A stretch of DNA of 64,000 nt from Neoechinorhynchus agilis (GCA_051530055.1 CM121343.1:2232001-2296000); one strand, 5' to 3'; shown: positions 13,001 through 24,290, numbered from the stretch's first letter. The notes: generated by a model not told the origin, from the sequence alone. Program-made: numbers and translations.

Positions 13001-13320
13001 TTCGCCGTATTAACATAATTAAAAATATTCGAGAGAAAATCCTTTGGGCTGAGCGACGCTTAAAATCGAAAAAAAAGCAAAAATATAGGCGAAAGCGGTT
13101 AAGGGATTCATTGTGAAGCTGTATTGAACGTCCGACGTATTTTTCTACCGTGGAATTCGCCGTATTAACATAATTAAAAATATACGAGGGAAAATCCCTT
13201 GGGCTGAGCGACGCTTAAAATCGAAAAAGGCAAAAATATAGGCGAAAGCGGTTAAGGGATTCATTGTGAAGCTGTATTGAACGTCCGACGTATTTTTTCT
13301 ACTGTTGAATTTGCCAAAAC
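7070..13320. repeat. Satellite array, ~153-156-bp monomer, about 40 copies
   Basis: GTGAAGCTGTATTGAACGTCC recurs every 153-156 bp; the length varies mainly in an A-run (GAAAAAGGC to GAAAAAAAAAGC). Two monomer types occur. The common one has TATTAACATAATT and TATTCGAGAG. The other has TATGAACAGAATT and TATACGAGGG. The second type recurs at three-monomer spacing (9151, 9619, 10081; again 12388, 12856), which is a short higher-order structure. Left and right edge monomers (7070-7110, 13280-13330) are decayed. Because the base unit is 51 codons long, frames up to 261 codons stay open on the minus strand. They break wherever the A-run changes and are not genes. Confidence 0.95.
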
Positions 13321-13986
13321 GACGCTTAGTCTGATGACACAAAAGATAGCCGAAATATTTAATGTGATTGTAAGCGAGTCCTGATTTTCATGGTTACAAA
13401 AGATAATTTGACCAATATTTTTGTAATAAGGCAAACAAAACACCGGGAAAATTTTCAGGTCCGTCGTTTGTAGCCAAAGAAAATTTCTCGTAAAGTAGTG
13501 CGAATAGTCACTACATACCGACGGAGATTTCATAGCATTGGAATAGAACTTGATTAGCCGGGTTACGTCGTCGATCGGTGCCAAACAAGTGAACGCACGC
13601 GTGAAAGATTAGCGAATTAACGGAGCGGATTAATATAATTGGCCTAGAAACCAACAGTTTGACCTTAGTACATTTTTTCGTCATAAATTATCCTTATAGG
13701 ATCCTTTTCGATTATCATTATGAGTCGAAAATCAATCGAAAAGGATAACACGCGGTTGAGGAATCAGTCGACAGTCCACCAACACCTCCAAGAATGAACA
13801 TCCCACTTGGAATAAGGAGTGCATTTCAACATTGGTTTTTATTTTTGAGCTCTCAAACTTGGGACACATAGTTGATTGGTGTCTTGGTCGAATAAACTTA
13901 ACCCGTTTTATTTACTGGACAAATAAACAAGAGATGCACTTTAGGGGGTGCTTAATTGACGAATGAAATTAGTGAGTTGCAGCATA
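13321..13986. other. Spacer between satellites with a short perfect inverted repeat
   Basis: No gene seen. A perfect 13-bp inverted repeat (ATCCTTTTCGATT at 13701-13713 and its complement at 13734-13746, 20-bp spacer) could form a hairpin. The role is unknown. Confidence 0.5.
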
Positions 13987-14102
13987 AAAATTAAAAGAAT
14001 TTATTGATTCCGATATTTATGCAAAATCTTGTAGGCGTTTATCAAAATGACAACTGAGTGTGGCTCCTGAGACAATCGGAATCAATAAACTCTTTTAATT
14101 TT
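13987..14102. repeat. 28-bp inverted repeat in the edge monomer
   Basis: 13987-14014 and the complement of 14075-14102 match at 27 of 28 positions, with a 60-base loop. The arms are the TTAAAAGAATTTATTGATT part of the diverged 171-bp monomer, so this dyad is different from the one in the core monomers. Confidence 0.75.
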
Positions 14103-14377
14103 CCGCCATATAAAAAGGTCATGAACAATTCAATCTTCATACGTTATTGTTTAGGTCGCTTGTCGACACCCAATCGATATCGTAAAAGACGAATATATTT
14201 CGACTGATTGAATCCTAGTCATTGTAAGTTCAATTGTTTGTAACTTTTTAAATATGTGAGTTCAGTTGGTTATTTTCTGGCGCGTAGAAAAATTAAAATG
14301 ATTTTGCTTTGAAATCCGATATTTTGGAGGCAAAATTTTGAACGCGTTTATAAAGGTTGTTTGAAAGTTATCTTTGT

Positions 14378-14433
14378 GAACAGTTCAATCCCTTCAAATT
14401 ATTAGTTCAGTGTTTGAAGGGATTGAACTGTTC
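14378..14433. repeat. Perfect 21-bp dyad inside a 171-bp monomer
   Basis: 14378-14398 is perfectly complementary to 14413-14433 with a 14-base loop. Later monomers keep the dyad with two or three mismatches and extend it outward (CTTTATGAAC / GTTCATAAAG). Dyads of this kind are known in centromeric satellites; that role here is inference. Confidence 0.85.
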
Positions 14434-16540
14434 ATAAAGTTCGTTGTTTTCGGCAAGTAGAAAAATTAGATTTTATTTCAAAATCCGATATTTTGGAGGC
14501 AAAATCTTGTACGCGTTTATAAAGGTTGTTTGAAAGTTATCTTTGTGAACAGTTCAATTTCTTCAAATAATTAATTCAGTGTTTGAAGGAATTCAACTGT
14601 TCATAACGTGGTTGTTTTATATGGTGAAGAAATTAAAATGATTTTGCTTTGAAATCCGATATTTTGGAGGCAAAATCTTGTACGCGTTTATAAAGGTTGT
14701 TTGAAAGTTATCTTTGTGAACAGTTCAATTTCCAAATAATTAATTCAGTGTTTGAAGGGATTGAACGGTTCATAACGTGGTTGTTTTATATATTGAAGAA
14801 ATTAAAATGATTTTATTTTAAAATCCAATATTTTTGAGGCAAAATCTTGTACGCGTTTATAAAGGTCGTTTGAAAGTTATCTTTATGAACAGTTCAATTT
14901 CTTCAAATAATTAATTCAGTGTTTGAAGGGATTGAACGGTTCATAAAGTGGTTGTTTTATATGGTGAAGAAATTAAAATGATTTTATTTTAAAGTCCGAT
15001 ATTTTCGAGGCAAAATTTTGAACGCGTTTATAAAGGTTGTTTGAAAGTTATCTTTATGAACAGTTCAATTTCTTCAAATAATTAATTCAGTGTTTGAAGG
15101 GATTGAACGGTTCATAACGTGGTTGTTTTATATGGTGAAGAAATTAAAATGATTTTATTTTAAAATCCGATATTTTTGAGGCAAAATTTTGAACGCGTTT
15201 ATAAAGGTTGTTTGAAAGTTATCTTTATGAACAGTTCAATTTCTTCAAATAATTAATTCAGTGTTTGAAGGGATTGAACGGTTCATAAAGTGGTTGTTTT
15301 ATATGGTGAAGAAATTAAAATGATTTTATTTTAAAGTCCGATATTTTCGAGGCAAAATTTTGAACGCGTTTATAAAGGTTGTTTGAAAGTTATCTTTATG
15401 AACAGTTCAATTTATTCAAATAATTAATTCAATGTTTGAAGGGATTGAACGGTTCATAACGTAGTTGTTTTATATGGCGAAGAAATTAAAATGATTTTAT
15501 TTTAAAGTCCGATATTTTCGAGGCAAAATTTTGAACGCGTTTATAAAGGTTGTTTGAAAGTTATCTTTATGAACAGTTCAATTTCTTCAAATAATTAATT
15601 CAGTGTTTGAAGGGATTGAACGGTTCATAAAGTGGTTGTTTTATATGGTGAAGAAATTAAAATGATTTTGCTTTGAAATCCGATATTTTGGAGGCAAAAT
15701 CTTGTACGCGTTTATAAAGGTTGTTTGAAAGTTATCTTTGTGAACAGTTCAATTTCTTCAAATAATTAATTCAGTGTTTGAAGGGATTGAACGGTTCATA
15801 AAGTGGTTGTTTTATATGGTGAAGAAATTAAAATGATTTTATTTTAAAGTCCGATATTTTCGAGGCAAAATTTTGAACGCGTTTATAAAGGTTGTTTGAA
15901 AGTTATCTTTATGAACAGTTCAATTTCTTCAAATAATTAATTCAGTGTTTGAAGGGATTGAACGGTTCATAAAGTGGTTGTTTTATATGGTGAAGAAATT
16001 AAAATGATTTTATTTTAAAGTCCGATATTTTCGAGGCAAAATTTTGAACGCGTTTATAAAGGTTGTTTGAAAGTTATCTTTATGAACAGTTCAATTAATT
16101 CAAATAATTAATTCAATGTTTGAAGGGATTGAACGGTTCATAACGTGGTTGTTTTATATATTGAAGAAATTAAAATGATTTTATTTTAAAGTCCGATATT
16201 TTTGAGGAAAAATTTTGAACGCGTTTATAAAGGTCGTTTGAAAGTTATCTTTATGAACAGTTCAATTTCTTCAAATAATTAATTCAGTGTTTGAAGGGAT
16301 TGAACGGTTCATAAAGTGGTTGTTTTATATTGTGAAGAAATTAAAATGATTTTATTTTAAAATCCGATATTTTTGAGGGAAAATCCTGTACGCGTTTATA
16401 AAGGTTGTTTGAAAGTTATCTTTATGAACAGTTCAATTAATTCAAATAATTAATTCAATGTTTGAAAGGATTGAACAGTTCAAAAAGTTCGTTGTTTAGT
16501 GGCACGTCGAAAAAATAAGATTTTAAAGTTCGATTAATTT

Positions 16541-16955
16541 CGGTCCAATATTATGCCAAAAAATGGAATCAGTTTTTCTACGCACTAGAAAACAATGAAT
16601 TAGTTCATTCCTGATTTCCTATCTGACCCTGACGACTACATTCAATGGAACCATTCTGGGGTTCCGTGTTCCGTGAATTGATAAGTGCGCGAATGTCACG
16701 TACCATGATCACGCAATTCGCTCCACCTAGACGACCCGCGCATGTATCCGTGTGGACGCTTCACTTTGTGCCGTTCGATTCACCGAACGTGTGTTTATGT
16801 TTGTCGCCGTTGTGACGGCACACCGCTATCCATCAAATATTTTAATATCGATTTTTGTTATTTACACACAAAAACGGTGACACTTTTAGTATTGATTTTT
16901 TTTGATTACTTGCGCTGTTATCGAGGATCGATTCATTAGTCGGTTTTAGATAAAT
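16541..16955. other. Upstream region of nanos
   Basis: About 400 bases between the last satellite remnant and the nanos start codon. It holds a small plus-strand frame (16742-16939) with no recognisable content. No TATA box stands out. An in-frame TAG at 16947-16949 fixes the nanos start at 16956. Confidence 0.4.
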
Positions 16956-18452
16956 ATGGACAACAAGGACCTAAGTACATATATCCCCGGCGCAAATAAT
17001 TATTTTCCCGTGGACGCGGCCGCAATATTCAATTCTTGTTTAGTGAAATCAGTGGAAGATGGCTCAAAACTGGACAACCAGGACACATTCCAGGGTCCTA
17101 AGACCAACTGCCTTGGAAATGTGTCCCCTGAGTCTGGGTACCGATCGCTACGTGAAAGTATTTGTGATGAAACCATGGGCTCGAAATTCGGAGCTATCGG
17201 TACACCGGTCATTCGGAATAAGTCTCTTGGCCATTTAGCTCAAACCGACAGCATTCATTTAGACCTACTTCGTGATCGTTCAGCATCTCTTCCAACTAGA
17301 AAAGGCCCTGATGATACGGATGCTCAATTGTCCAATCTTCCTGGTCTGGATGGTTTATTATTTTTACCTCCTCCACCGGGCATACCTGTCACACAAGTTG
17401 CGATCTACTCAACGGACGAATCTCTGGTCGAAAAACAACTATCTGATCAAATTTGTCACTTGAATCTCGCCAATGAAACATTGTGTAATTTGGACTCAAC
17501 GCTGACGTCGTTCAATTCAGTATTGGATCGATCAAGTTCATGTGATTTCAAAGATGACGCTACCGTGCCTTTGAACAGACAATATGATTCTCGAATTTCG
17601 TTGAACTCATGTACAAATCCAGTCATGTCTCCCCTGTCGTTTTGTAACTTTGGCAATTGGAATCAGAGAAGTGACGGCTGGCATAAATCATACGGGTCTT
17701 TAGTCCCTCAGCCGAGTTCGTTGATGGATAATACTGGATTGTTTGTTAGTAACTCCAAGCACCTGAATGGAATCGATTGGTTAAACCAAAATGAGTGCAA
17801 ATCTATTCTTACAAACTCAAATGCTGAAATCCATAATCCCTCTCCGTCCGTATTTCCGCTTAGTATCATGCGTTCCAGTCTTATAGCACCCCACGACTTT
17901 AGGAAATCTTCAGTTGGTGTTTCAATTGACCACTTAGTCCATTTAGTATTCAATTTAAAAATGAATCCAGTTTGCATTTACAAAGATTTAAGCAGGAATG
18001 TAATCGAATTGCTCATCGATGAAGTAATGAAACATGACAAATGTAATGTTAGACCACTAAGATCTCAGAGTATAAATCCCATGATTATCAAAAGGACAAT
18101 TAAAGATGCCCTGCTCACATCAAGATTGGAAATATGCGTTTTTTGTAGGAATAACGGCGAAAATGTATTACTCTGTACAAGCCACGTCCTTAAGGACAAT
18201 GAGAAACGTATTGTATGTCCTGTGCTGAGAAATTACAAGTGCACTTTATGTGGAGCAAGTGGTCAATATGCTCACACATTGCGATATTGCCCCAGAAACC
18301 ACTCGAGCTCAACACGAGTTCAAAAGTCGTCCGATGTCATTATCGCTCAGCAGCCCCAAGATTTTGCTTGGATGGATCTAAACAATCTACTGGAACTATC
18401 ATCAGATCTACTTACTAAAAGCTCCGTTTACAATTTCAACAACGCCCATTGA
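16956..18452 (+). CDS. nanos: Nanos-family RNA-binding protein, single exon, 498 residues
   Basis: Nanos proteins repress translation of target mRNAs with Pumilio and the CCR4-NOT complex and maintain germ cells. The C-terminus carries the diagnostic tandem CCHC fingers at about residues 394-445. The first is CVFC, 12 residues, His, 10 residues, Cys. The second is CTLC, 7 residues, His, 4 residues, Cys, ending HTLRYC. TSHVLKD, CPVLR and CGASG are family hallmarks. The ~390 residues before the fingers are Ser/Asn/Leu-rich and match nothing I recognise, although one block (LVHLVFNLKMNPVCIYKDL) looks structured. A further ~50 residues follow the fingers. There is no intron, and an in-frame stop nine bases upstream supports this start. 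The gene sits between satellite DNA and a LINE fragment. ATTAAA-like sequence follows the stop within 20 bases. Confidence 0.93.
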   Translation: MDNKDLSTYIPGANNYFPVDAAAIFNSCLVKSVEDGSKLDNQDTFQGPKTNCLGNVSPESGYRSLRESICDETMGSKFGAIGTPVIRNKSLGHLAQTDSIHLDLLRDRSASLPTRKGPDDTDAQLSNLPGLDGLLFLPPPPGIPVTQVAIYSTDESLVEKQLSDQICHLNLANETLCNLDSTLTSFNSVLDRSSSCDFKDDATVPLNRQYDSRISLNSCTNPVMSPLSFCNFGNWNQRSDGWHKSYGSLVPQPSSLMDNTGLFVSNSKHLNGIDWLNQNECKSILTNSNAEIHNPSPSVFPLSIMRSSLIAPHDFRKSSVGVSIDHLVHLVFNLKMNPVCIYKDLSRNVIELLIDEVMKHDKCNVRPLRSQSINPMIIKRTIKDALLTSRLEICVFCRNNGENVLLCTSHVLKDNEKRIVCPVLRNYKCTLCGASGQYAHTLRYCPRNHSSSTRVQKSSDVIIAQQPQDFAWMDLNNLLELSSDLLTKSSVYNFNNAH

Positions 18453-19149
18453 AGCACCGACTGCCAAATTAAATAAGTAAAATTAGTAGGATCGCAGTTG
18501 TTTTGAATCTAAAGTATATTTGTTATTTGATTGATGCAATTCGTAAACAAGTTCTAACAAAAAAAATCTCCAAGGTACGTTGAGGGCATGTAAAATCGAC
18601 GGAAAATTCACGAGCATTTTCTCATCCATTTACAGCCTCCTGTATTTGTTGCTTCAGTTAAAAGTGCAATTAAAAATCATAAACAATTCGAAGGATATTC
18701 TAAAAATTTCCCATTTACTTTTGCGGAATTATTCCGATATTATTTGTTCATATTTGCTGCAATCAATTCTTTTTGCAAGTTCACTAAAGAAGGTAACAAC
18801 TTATCGTGAAAATTAAAGGGTAATTGCAGATTTCGACCGCATTGTTTGGATTGTAACATTCAAAACCGTCCGTGATGTCTCATGAGTTCTTTATATTTCG
18901 TTCATAAAAATTTCATATTTAATTTTTAAGGCGAATTACGTGCTTCTCCAACTTTTTTTAACAACTTTTCAATGCATTGAATATGGATCGCCAACATAAA
19001 CGAAATTGATTTAGGTAGCTACTCAAAAATGATTGCAAACTGAATGGAAATCTAAAAATCGATGCAACTGCACTTTTTAAAAACATCCAATCAAACCTCG
19101 CAACCATTTTTGAATTTTTTTAATCGAATCTTTTTTCCCATTTACACAC
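18453..19149. other. Nanos 3' flank, no gene seen
   Basis: AT-rich sequence. The first ~100 bases are probably the nanos 3' UTR. A 78-codon frame at 18580-18816 is AT-driven. No repeat family recognised. Confidence 0.35.
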
Positions 19150-20250
19150 ACAACAACAAAACGTTTCAACAATCCCCACCGTCCACGAAGAAGAGGCATC
19201 GCTCTCCCATCCCGAGACCAATGTTTTTGCGCAGGAAGGCACCAGCTCTTGCATTTCCTGCCTTGGCCTGGAGTCTACTCGATAATTCCTTCGTAAATCT
19301 AAGTGCCGAGCTACCGAGCGCACCAAGAGTCTTCACTCCAAAGGGTACAAAAACGTGAGACCTACTTAATTCTTTATATTTTCCCGCCTTTCGGTCCACC
19401 TCGGCAGTAGCCGCTCCCCCTGTGGACTGCACCACAAACCTCCTGTTACTTGCCGCGAACGTGGCGAACCAGAGAAGACATTTGCCTTCTCGCCACGGGA
19501 ATACGGTGACGCCATCCGGACGACCACCATCAAGCCTGCATAGGTTGCTTGACTCTAAAATGTTTGGGACGTTCACCGCATTTAGGGCACACGAAATTAC
19601 GTCGTTCAATTCAACATGCCGTGAGAAACGCCCCCCTGAATTGTTGCAAACAAGACAATGTCTCCTCAGTAGATTCACGATCATTCCAGGCCGGCAACGA
19701 TGTTCGATACAAATCGGTAGACCTAATATGAGGAACACTCCGATCCGACTGCTTCGCCTACGAGGAGTTTTCCCGCGGATGCAATGGGTAGGGCTTCCAA
19801 CCATGCTCCCGATTCTCTTGTAGAGACTGCCAGCAATCTAGCCCGGTAGACCTCGTCGCGAGAGCCTGAAATTAGAGAATTATGAGCTCGAGCGACTAAA
19901 GGTTAATCCCAGATGGGCTGCTTTATGCCATTTACGGGAACTTATTTGTAACCTGTCTTCTCCCGCGATTCCTGGACCGCCACTAGAAATTCGTCCGCTA
20001 AACAGAATTTGGGTCCCAATATACGTTTTACCAGATCCCGAGTCCCTTCGAATGATCCTAAAAACGCGGGCAACGACACATCTACTGTTTTTCGAATACC
20101 CAAGCCACCGGACGATACAGGCAATGAAGCTTGTAACCAGGCATCGTCTGATAGCTGGATATTTAAAATGTGCTCGAGACACGTTTTCACCGTGTCATCG
20201 AGCTTCTTTAACTTATTGACGTGCTTGAAGAACGAAGCCGTGCGCAGTTT
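19150..20250 (-). mobile_element. LINE fragment, C-terminal part with putative restriction-like endonuclease
   Basis: Read on the minus strand, 20250-19880 encodes the post-RT region (SLPVSSGGLGIRK, PAFLGSFEGT), nearly word for word the same as the copy at 39.9 kb. Then 19804-19166 encodes a Cys/His knuckle (CIEHRC, RHCLVC, GRFSRHVELND), the signature RRPDGVTVFPW followed by LLWFAT, and the family C-terminus (YKELSRSHVFVPFGVKTLGALG). The frame changes between the two parts and the RT domain is absent, so this is a 5'-truncated dead copy. The usual WDAT is WFAT here. Confidence 0.8.
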
Positions 20251-20731
20251 GTATAGTTTCTTTTTTAATTTGTACTTTAATTGATGCTTTGAGTTTTTAT
20301 CGTGATTTTCTTTGTAAATTCAATAACTGCAACAACATTTAATAATGATTACGATCTCCAAGATTTTAATGGAAAAGATTTCAATCCTTAGTTGATCAGC
20401 GACTAATAAGCATCATGCACAATATAGAAATAAAAGCGGTAAAAAGTTCGATTGACCGGAAAAATGATAGATTGTTTCAGCTGGAACCAATCGAGAGAAG
20501 GGATAAAGATACAGGAGGAACTAACATCCCTGACGTATTTGGTCTCTAATGAGCTTGCAAACCCTTTTAGTCGTGGAAGATTTAAATAAAACCCATTTTG
20601 GTCAGTAAACAGTAATACAAAGACTTGGATTTCATTATTTTCGTTAGTAAAAAAGAAATGTACTTTTTAAGAGTTTGACTCCGTGCAAATTGGTGATGAT
20701 AAATGAAAAGGCATACATTTGACTAAAAGGT
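20251..20731. other. Spacer between the LINE fragment and TRMT1
   Basis: No gene seen. The TRMT1 3' end is at 20732. An AATAAA on the minus strand overlaps its stop codon (TTTATT near 20732-20740), so the 3' UTR must be short or use a later signal in this stretch. Confidence 0.4.
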
Positions 20732-22336
20732 TTATTTATTCGTTGGACTTATTTTGGCTTTTTTCTTAGGTCCCCAATGAGGTTCCGGGTTATCCCAAAA
20801 TTCACTGGCATGCTCTACTTCACTAATCCAGTCTTCATGATCATTAGCTGGCAAATTCAATGGTTTACGCATTTTTAAAGCTTCTAACAATGGCTTAGCT
20901 GCGGCTTTATTCGTCGATGTTTGAGCACGTGATAGAGCGATAACAACATCCCAGACCACATCCATTGGAGCGTTTGTTTTTATTCCTTCGCGACCACAAT
21001 GAGTAGACGAAACTTTGAACCCAAGATTGAGCATAGTTCTCTTTAATTTCTTTGGACTAATCGCTGGAGATCCAATAAGCTTGAACATTTTACTAGGATT
21101 AAAAAAGAGGATGGATTCCTGTAATTCTTGTCGTGCAAGATTTAACGCTCCTTTGATTCTCCCCAAGGAAGATCCAAACTGTTCATTATCACTTAGTTCT
21201 ACACTAGAAATCATCTTATCAAGTAATTGAACATCGTGGAGTTGACCCGTCCATATCGGGCCAACCATTTTGAGTTCATAATGACAGATTGGGCACTTAT
21301 TAGGTTTTGGAGTGGTGGGTGCTTTAAGACGATCATTTTCGCTTTGGGATTTATCCACAAGTGGAGAAGTTGCATACCAAGCGCATCGTTGGCACACAAG
21401 TAAGTATCCGGTTCGTGATGACATTGAATCGCTACACTTCAGAGATCCTCGATAAACTTGAACAAATAGTCTAAAATAGAAATCAATATGAAGACTGAGA
21501 ACAGGTTGTATGTATCGACCAGCTTTTGATGCACTTGATTGTAGTGAGTATGTGTCAGTGATTTCCAGCTAAGATCATTAGGTAAAAATCGATTAAAAGA
21601 CTCCCATCTAAGCACTGAATGTGAAGAAAATCACTGGGTAAAGCAGTATACGGAGAGCAAGTTCGTGGCAACTTGCAAGTCCATGAATGGTTGTAGATCC
21701 ATATCGTGAAAGACAAGAAGCAACATTGTGTCCGCACAATACTATAGCATCAGTGGAAGTCACCATTAAAATCCCTGGAGCCGCTCTCGACAGACTTAGG
21801 GACCTTACAGCGAAATCCATAAAAGGACTAGCCGATCCATATGGATCAATGTCGATCACGTGGTACCTTTCGTCGTTTGAGTCAGCGAAAATAGCACGCT
21901 CTGCATTCTGACATGTCACTTTAACAGAACAGCTTTTAATTGTGGAATTCTCAGAACAGTCATTTCTTTTTAAGTTCTCTACTATATTCAGAACCGCTGA
22001 TTGATCAATATCATTAGTTGTGATCGCAACTTGTTTATTCGTCAACTCCAGCGCGTAACGAATCGATCGCAGACCAGTCGCACCAAACGCTTCAAGCAAA
22101 CGAACTGAACCAGACTCATGTAAAACAACATTTAAAAATATAATACTCAAATCACGGTTCAATGCTTGAACTTTATTGTAGAACACACCACCGCCCAATG
22201 CACAAACCGCTCTCCCTTCCCTGATCATGCGATCACCATCAATATCCGATCCATCACCAACACTACCAATGCACCTCTTCATCGATATTAAAAATCGGGA
22301 AAATCTTGAATGCCGGAAAATCAGAGTCCTAAACAT
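20732..22336 (-). CDS. TRMT1: tRNA (guanine-26,N2)-dimethyltransferase, two exons
   Basis: The enzyme dimethylates G26 of nuclear and mitochondrial tRNAs using S-adenosylmethionine. Exon 1 (22336-21635) holds the N-terminal motif VFYNKVQALNRDLS, the SAM-binding loop LLEAFGATGLRSIRYALEL, the catalytic-region motif IDIDPYGSASPFMDF and CHELALRILL. Exon 2 (21568-20732) carries GRYIQPVLSLHIDFYFRLF, the zinc-binding pairs CQRC and CPIC, PIWTGQLHD and the family C-terminus with HCGREGIKTNAP. The 66-base intron 21569-21634 has GT/AG ends, a CTAAT branch-like site and phase 0. It restores one frame of about 512 residues, close to nematode-type Trm1 length. From Met at 22336 the N-terminus is Arg/Phe-rich and amphipathic (MFRTLIFRHSRFSRFLISMK), a likely mitochondrial presequence. 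A longer start at 22372 and a shorter one near 22283 are possible. Confidence 0.9.
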
Positions 22337-22539
22337 TCCATATCCGTGAAAAATCGAAAGAATTAATACCAATGCGAAAAACGCGGAAGAGCAAAATGGA
22401 AATTCGTTTTCATACGCACAATGCCAACTGGAATTCTTCGTACAAGCAGTTCAATGCTAAAGTAGCTTTCCTATGTTCAACAAACGACTTGAAACTTCGA
22501 AACGAATGGCCATCAGCACGTTTATTCCCAAAAATGGGG

Positions 22540-24290
22540 CCGGAACGGACATCTCCCCCCCCCGCTCCGAGTGGACATCTCCCTGCCCTCGCCCCGAACG
22601 GACAATACCCGTCCCTAACGGACACCTCCCCGCCCTGAACGGACATTCCCCGTTCAGAACGGACATCTCTCCGCCCTGAACGGACATTCCCCCTTCCCGA
22701 ACGGACATTCCCCGTTCAGAACGGACATAACTCGACCCGAACGGGCATCCTCCGTCCAGAACGGACATCTCCCCGCTATCAACGAACATCCTCCGTCCAG
22801 AACGGACATCCTCCGTCCAGAACGGACATCCTCCGTCCAGAACGGACATCCTCCGTCCAGAACGGACATCCTCCGCCCGGAACGGACATCCTCCGCCCAG
22901 AACGGACACCCTCCGTCCAGAACGGACATCCTCCGTCCAGAACGGACATCCTCCGCCCAGAACGAACATCCTCCGTCCAGAACGGACATCCTCCGTCCAG
23001 AACGGACATCCTCCGTCCAGAACGGACATCCTCCGTCCAGAACGGACATCCTCCGTCCAGAACGGACATCCTCCGTCCAGAACGGACATCCTCCGTCCAG
23101 AACGGACATCCTCCGTCCAGAACGGAAATCCTCCGCCTAGAACGGACATCCTCCGCCCTGAACGGACATTCCCCTTTCAGAACGGACATCTCTCCGCCCT
23201 GAACGGACATTCCCCCTTCCCGAACGGACATCCTCCGTCCAGAACGGACATCCTCCGTCCAGAACGGACATCCTCCGCCCAGAACGGACATCCTCCGCCT
23301 AGAACGGACATCCTCCGCCCAGAACGGACATCCTCCGTCCAGAACGGACATCCTCCGTCCAGAACGGACATCCTCCGCCCAGAACGGACATCCTCCGTCC
23401 AGAACGGACATCCTCCGCCCAGAACGGACATCCTCCGTCCAGAACGGACATCCTCCGTCCAGAACGGACATCCTCCGTCCAGAACGGACATCCTCCGTCC
23501 AGAACGGACATTCCCCCTTCCCGAACGGACATCCTCTGCCCAGAACGAACATCCTCCGTTCAGAACGGACATTCCCCGTTCAGAACGGACATTCCCCGTT
23601 CAGAACGGACATCTCTCCGCCCTGAACGGACATTCCCCCTTCCCGAACGGACATCCTCTGCCCAGAACGAACATCCTCCGTTCAGAACGGACATCCTCCG
23701 TCCAGAACGGACATCCTCCGTTCAGAACGGACATTCCCCGTTCAGAACGGACATTCCCCGTTCAGAACGGACATTCCCCCTTCCCGAACGGACATCCTCT
23801 GCCCAGAACGAACATCCTCCGTTCAGAACGGACATTCCCGTTCAGAACGGACATTCCCCGTTCAGAACGGACATTCCCCGTTCAGAACGGACATTCCCCG
23901 TTCGAACGGACCCCTTCCCGAACGGGCATTCCCCGTTCAGAACGGACATCTCTCCGCCCTGAACGGACATTCCCCCTTCCCGAACGGGCATCCTCCGCCC
24001 AGAACGGACATTCCCCGTTCAGAACGGACATTCCCCGTTCAGAACAGACATCCTCCGTTCAGAACGGACATTCCCCGTCCCGAACGGACATCTCCCTGCC
24101 CTCAACAGACATTCCCCGTTCAGAACGGACATAACCCGACCCGAACGGGCATCCTCCGTTCAGAACGGACATCTCTCCGCCCTGAACGGGCATTCCCCCA
24201 TCCCGAACGGACATTCCCCTTCCCGAACTGACATCCTCCGTCCAGAACGGACATCTCTCCGCCCTGAACGGACATAACCCGTCCCAAATG
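22540..24290. repeat. 20-bp GC-rich minisatellite, more than 80 units
   Basis: The consensus is AACGGACATCCTCCGTCCAG, nearly perfect from about 22780 to 23500. On both sides it grades into variants (TTCCCCGTTCAG, TCTCCGCCCTG, TTCCCCCTTCCCG). The plus strand is C-rich and GC-rich in an AT-rich neighbourhood. Each unit contains ACGGA...TCCGT, which can fold. Three units equal 20 codons, so all three minus-strand frames stay open and read as SVLDGGCPFWTEDVRSGRRM repeats. These are not proteins. The outer right flank (24290-24720) contains unamplified dispersed-repeat sequence with similar phrases. Confidence 0.95.

Larger units (their letters stand above)
13987..16540. repeat. Satellite array, 171-bp monomer with internal dyad, about 13 core copies
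   Basis: ACGCGTTTATAAAGG recurs at 14342, 14511, 14682, 14851, 15022, 15193, 15364, 15535, 15706, 15877, 16048, 16219 and 16391, a 171-bp period (169-172). Upstream, 13987-14340 is a strongly diverged monomer of the same family: it shares CCGATATTT, GCAAAATCTTGTA and GCGTTTAT. The far right edge (16490-16540) is decayed too. Every monomer holds an inverted repeat built on GAACAGTTCAAT and ATTGAACNGTTC. Confidence 0.95.

Noticed and set aside
7199-13342. Long minus-strand frames (up to 261 codons) with IFSRIFLIMLIRRIPRYKN repeats
   Set aside because: They follow from a satellite monomer of 153 bp (51 codons). They break whenever the A-run length changes and lack any gene signals.
13987-16540. 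Homology to primate alpha satellite because of the 171-bp period
   Set aside because: Only the length agrees; the sequence is unrelated.
17708-17977. Minus-strand 89-codon frame inside nanos
   Set aside because: Shadow of the nanos coding region; no promoter or family.
22457-23572. Minus-strand repeat proteins reading SVLDGGCPFWTEDVRSGRR
   Set aside because: A 20-bp minisatellite gives the same peptide in all three frames (three units make 20 codons); no start context, promoter or non-repeat domain.
22540-24290. CRISPR-like array
   Set aside because: Units are contiguous with no unique spacers, and the DNA is from an animal genome.
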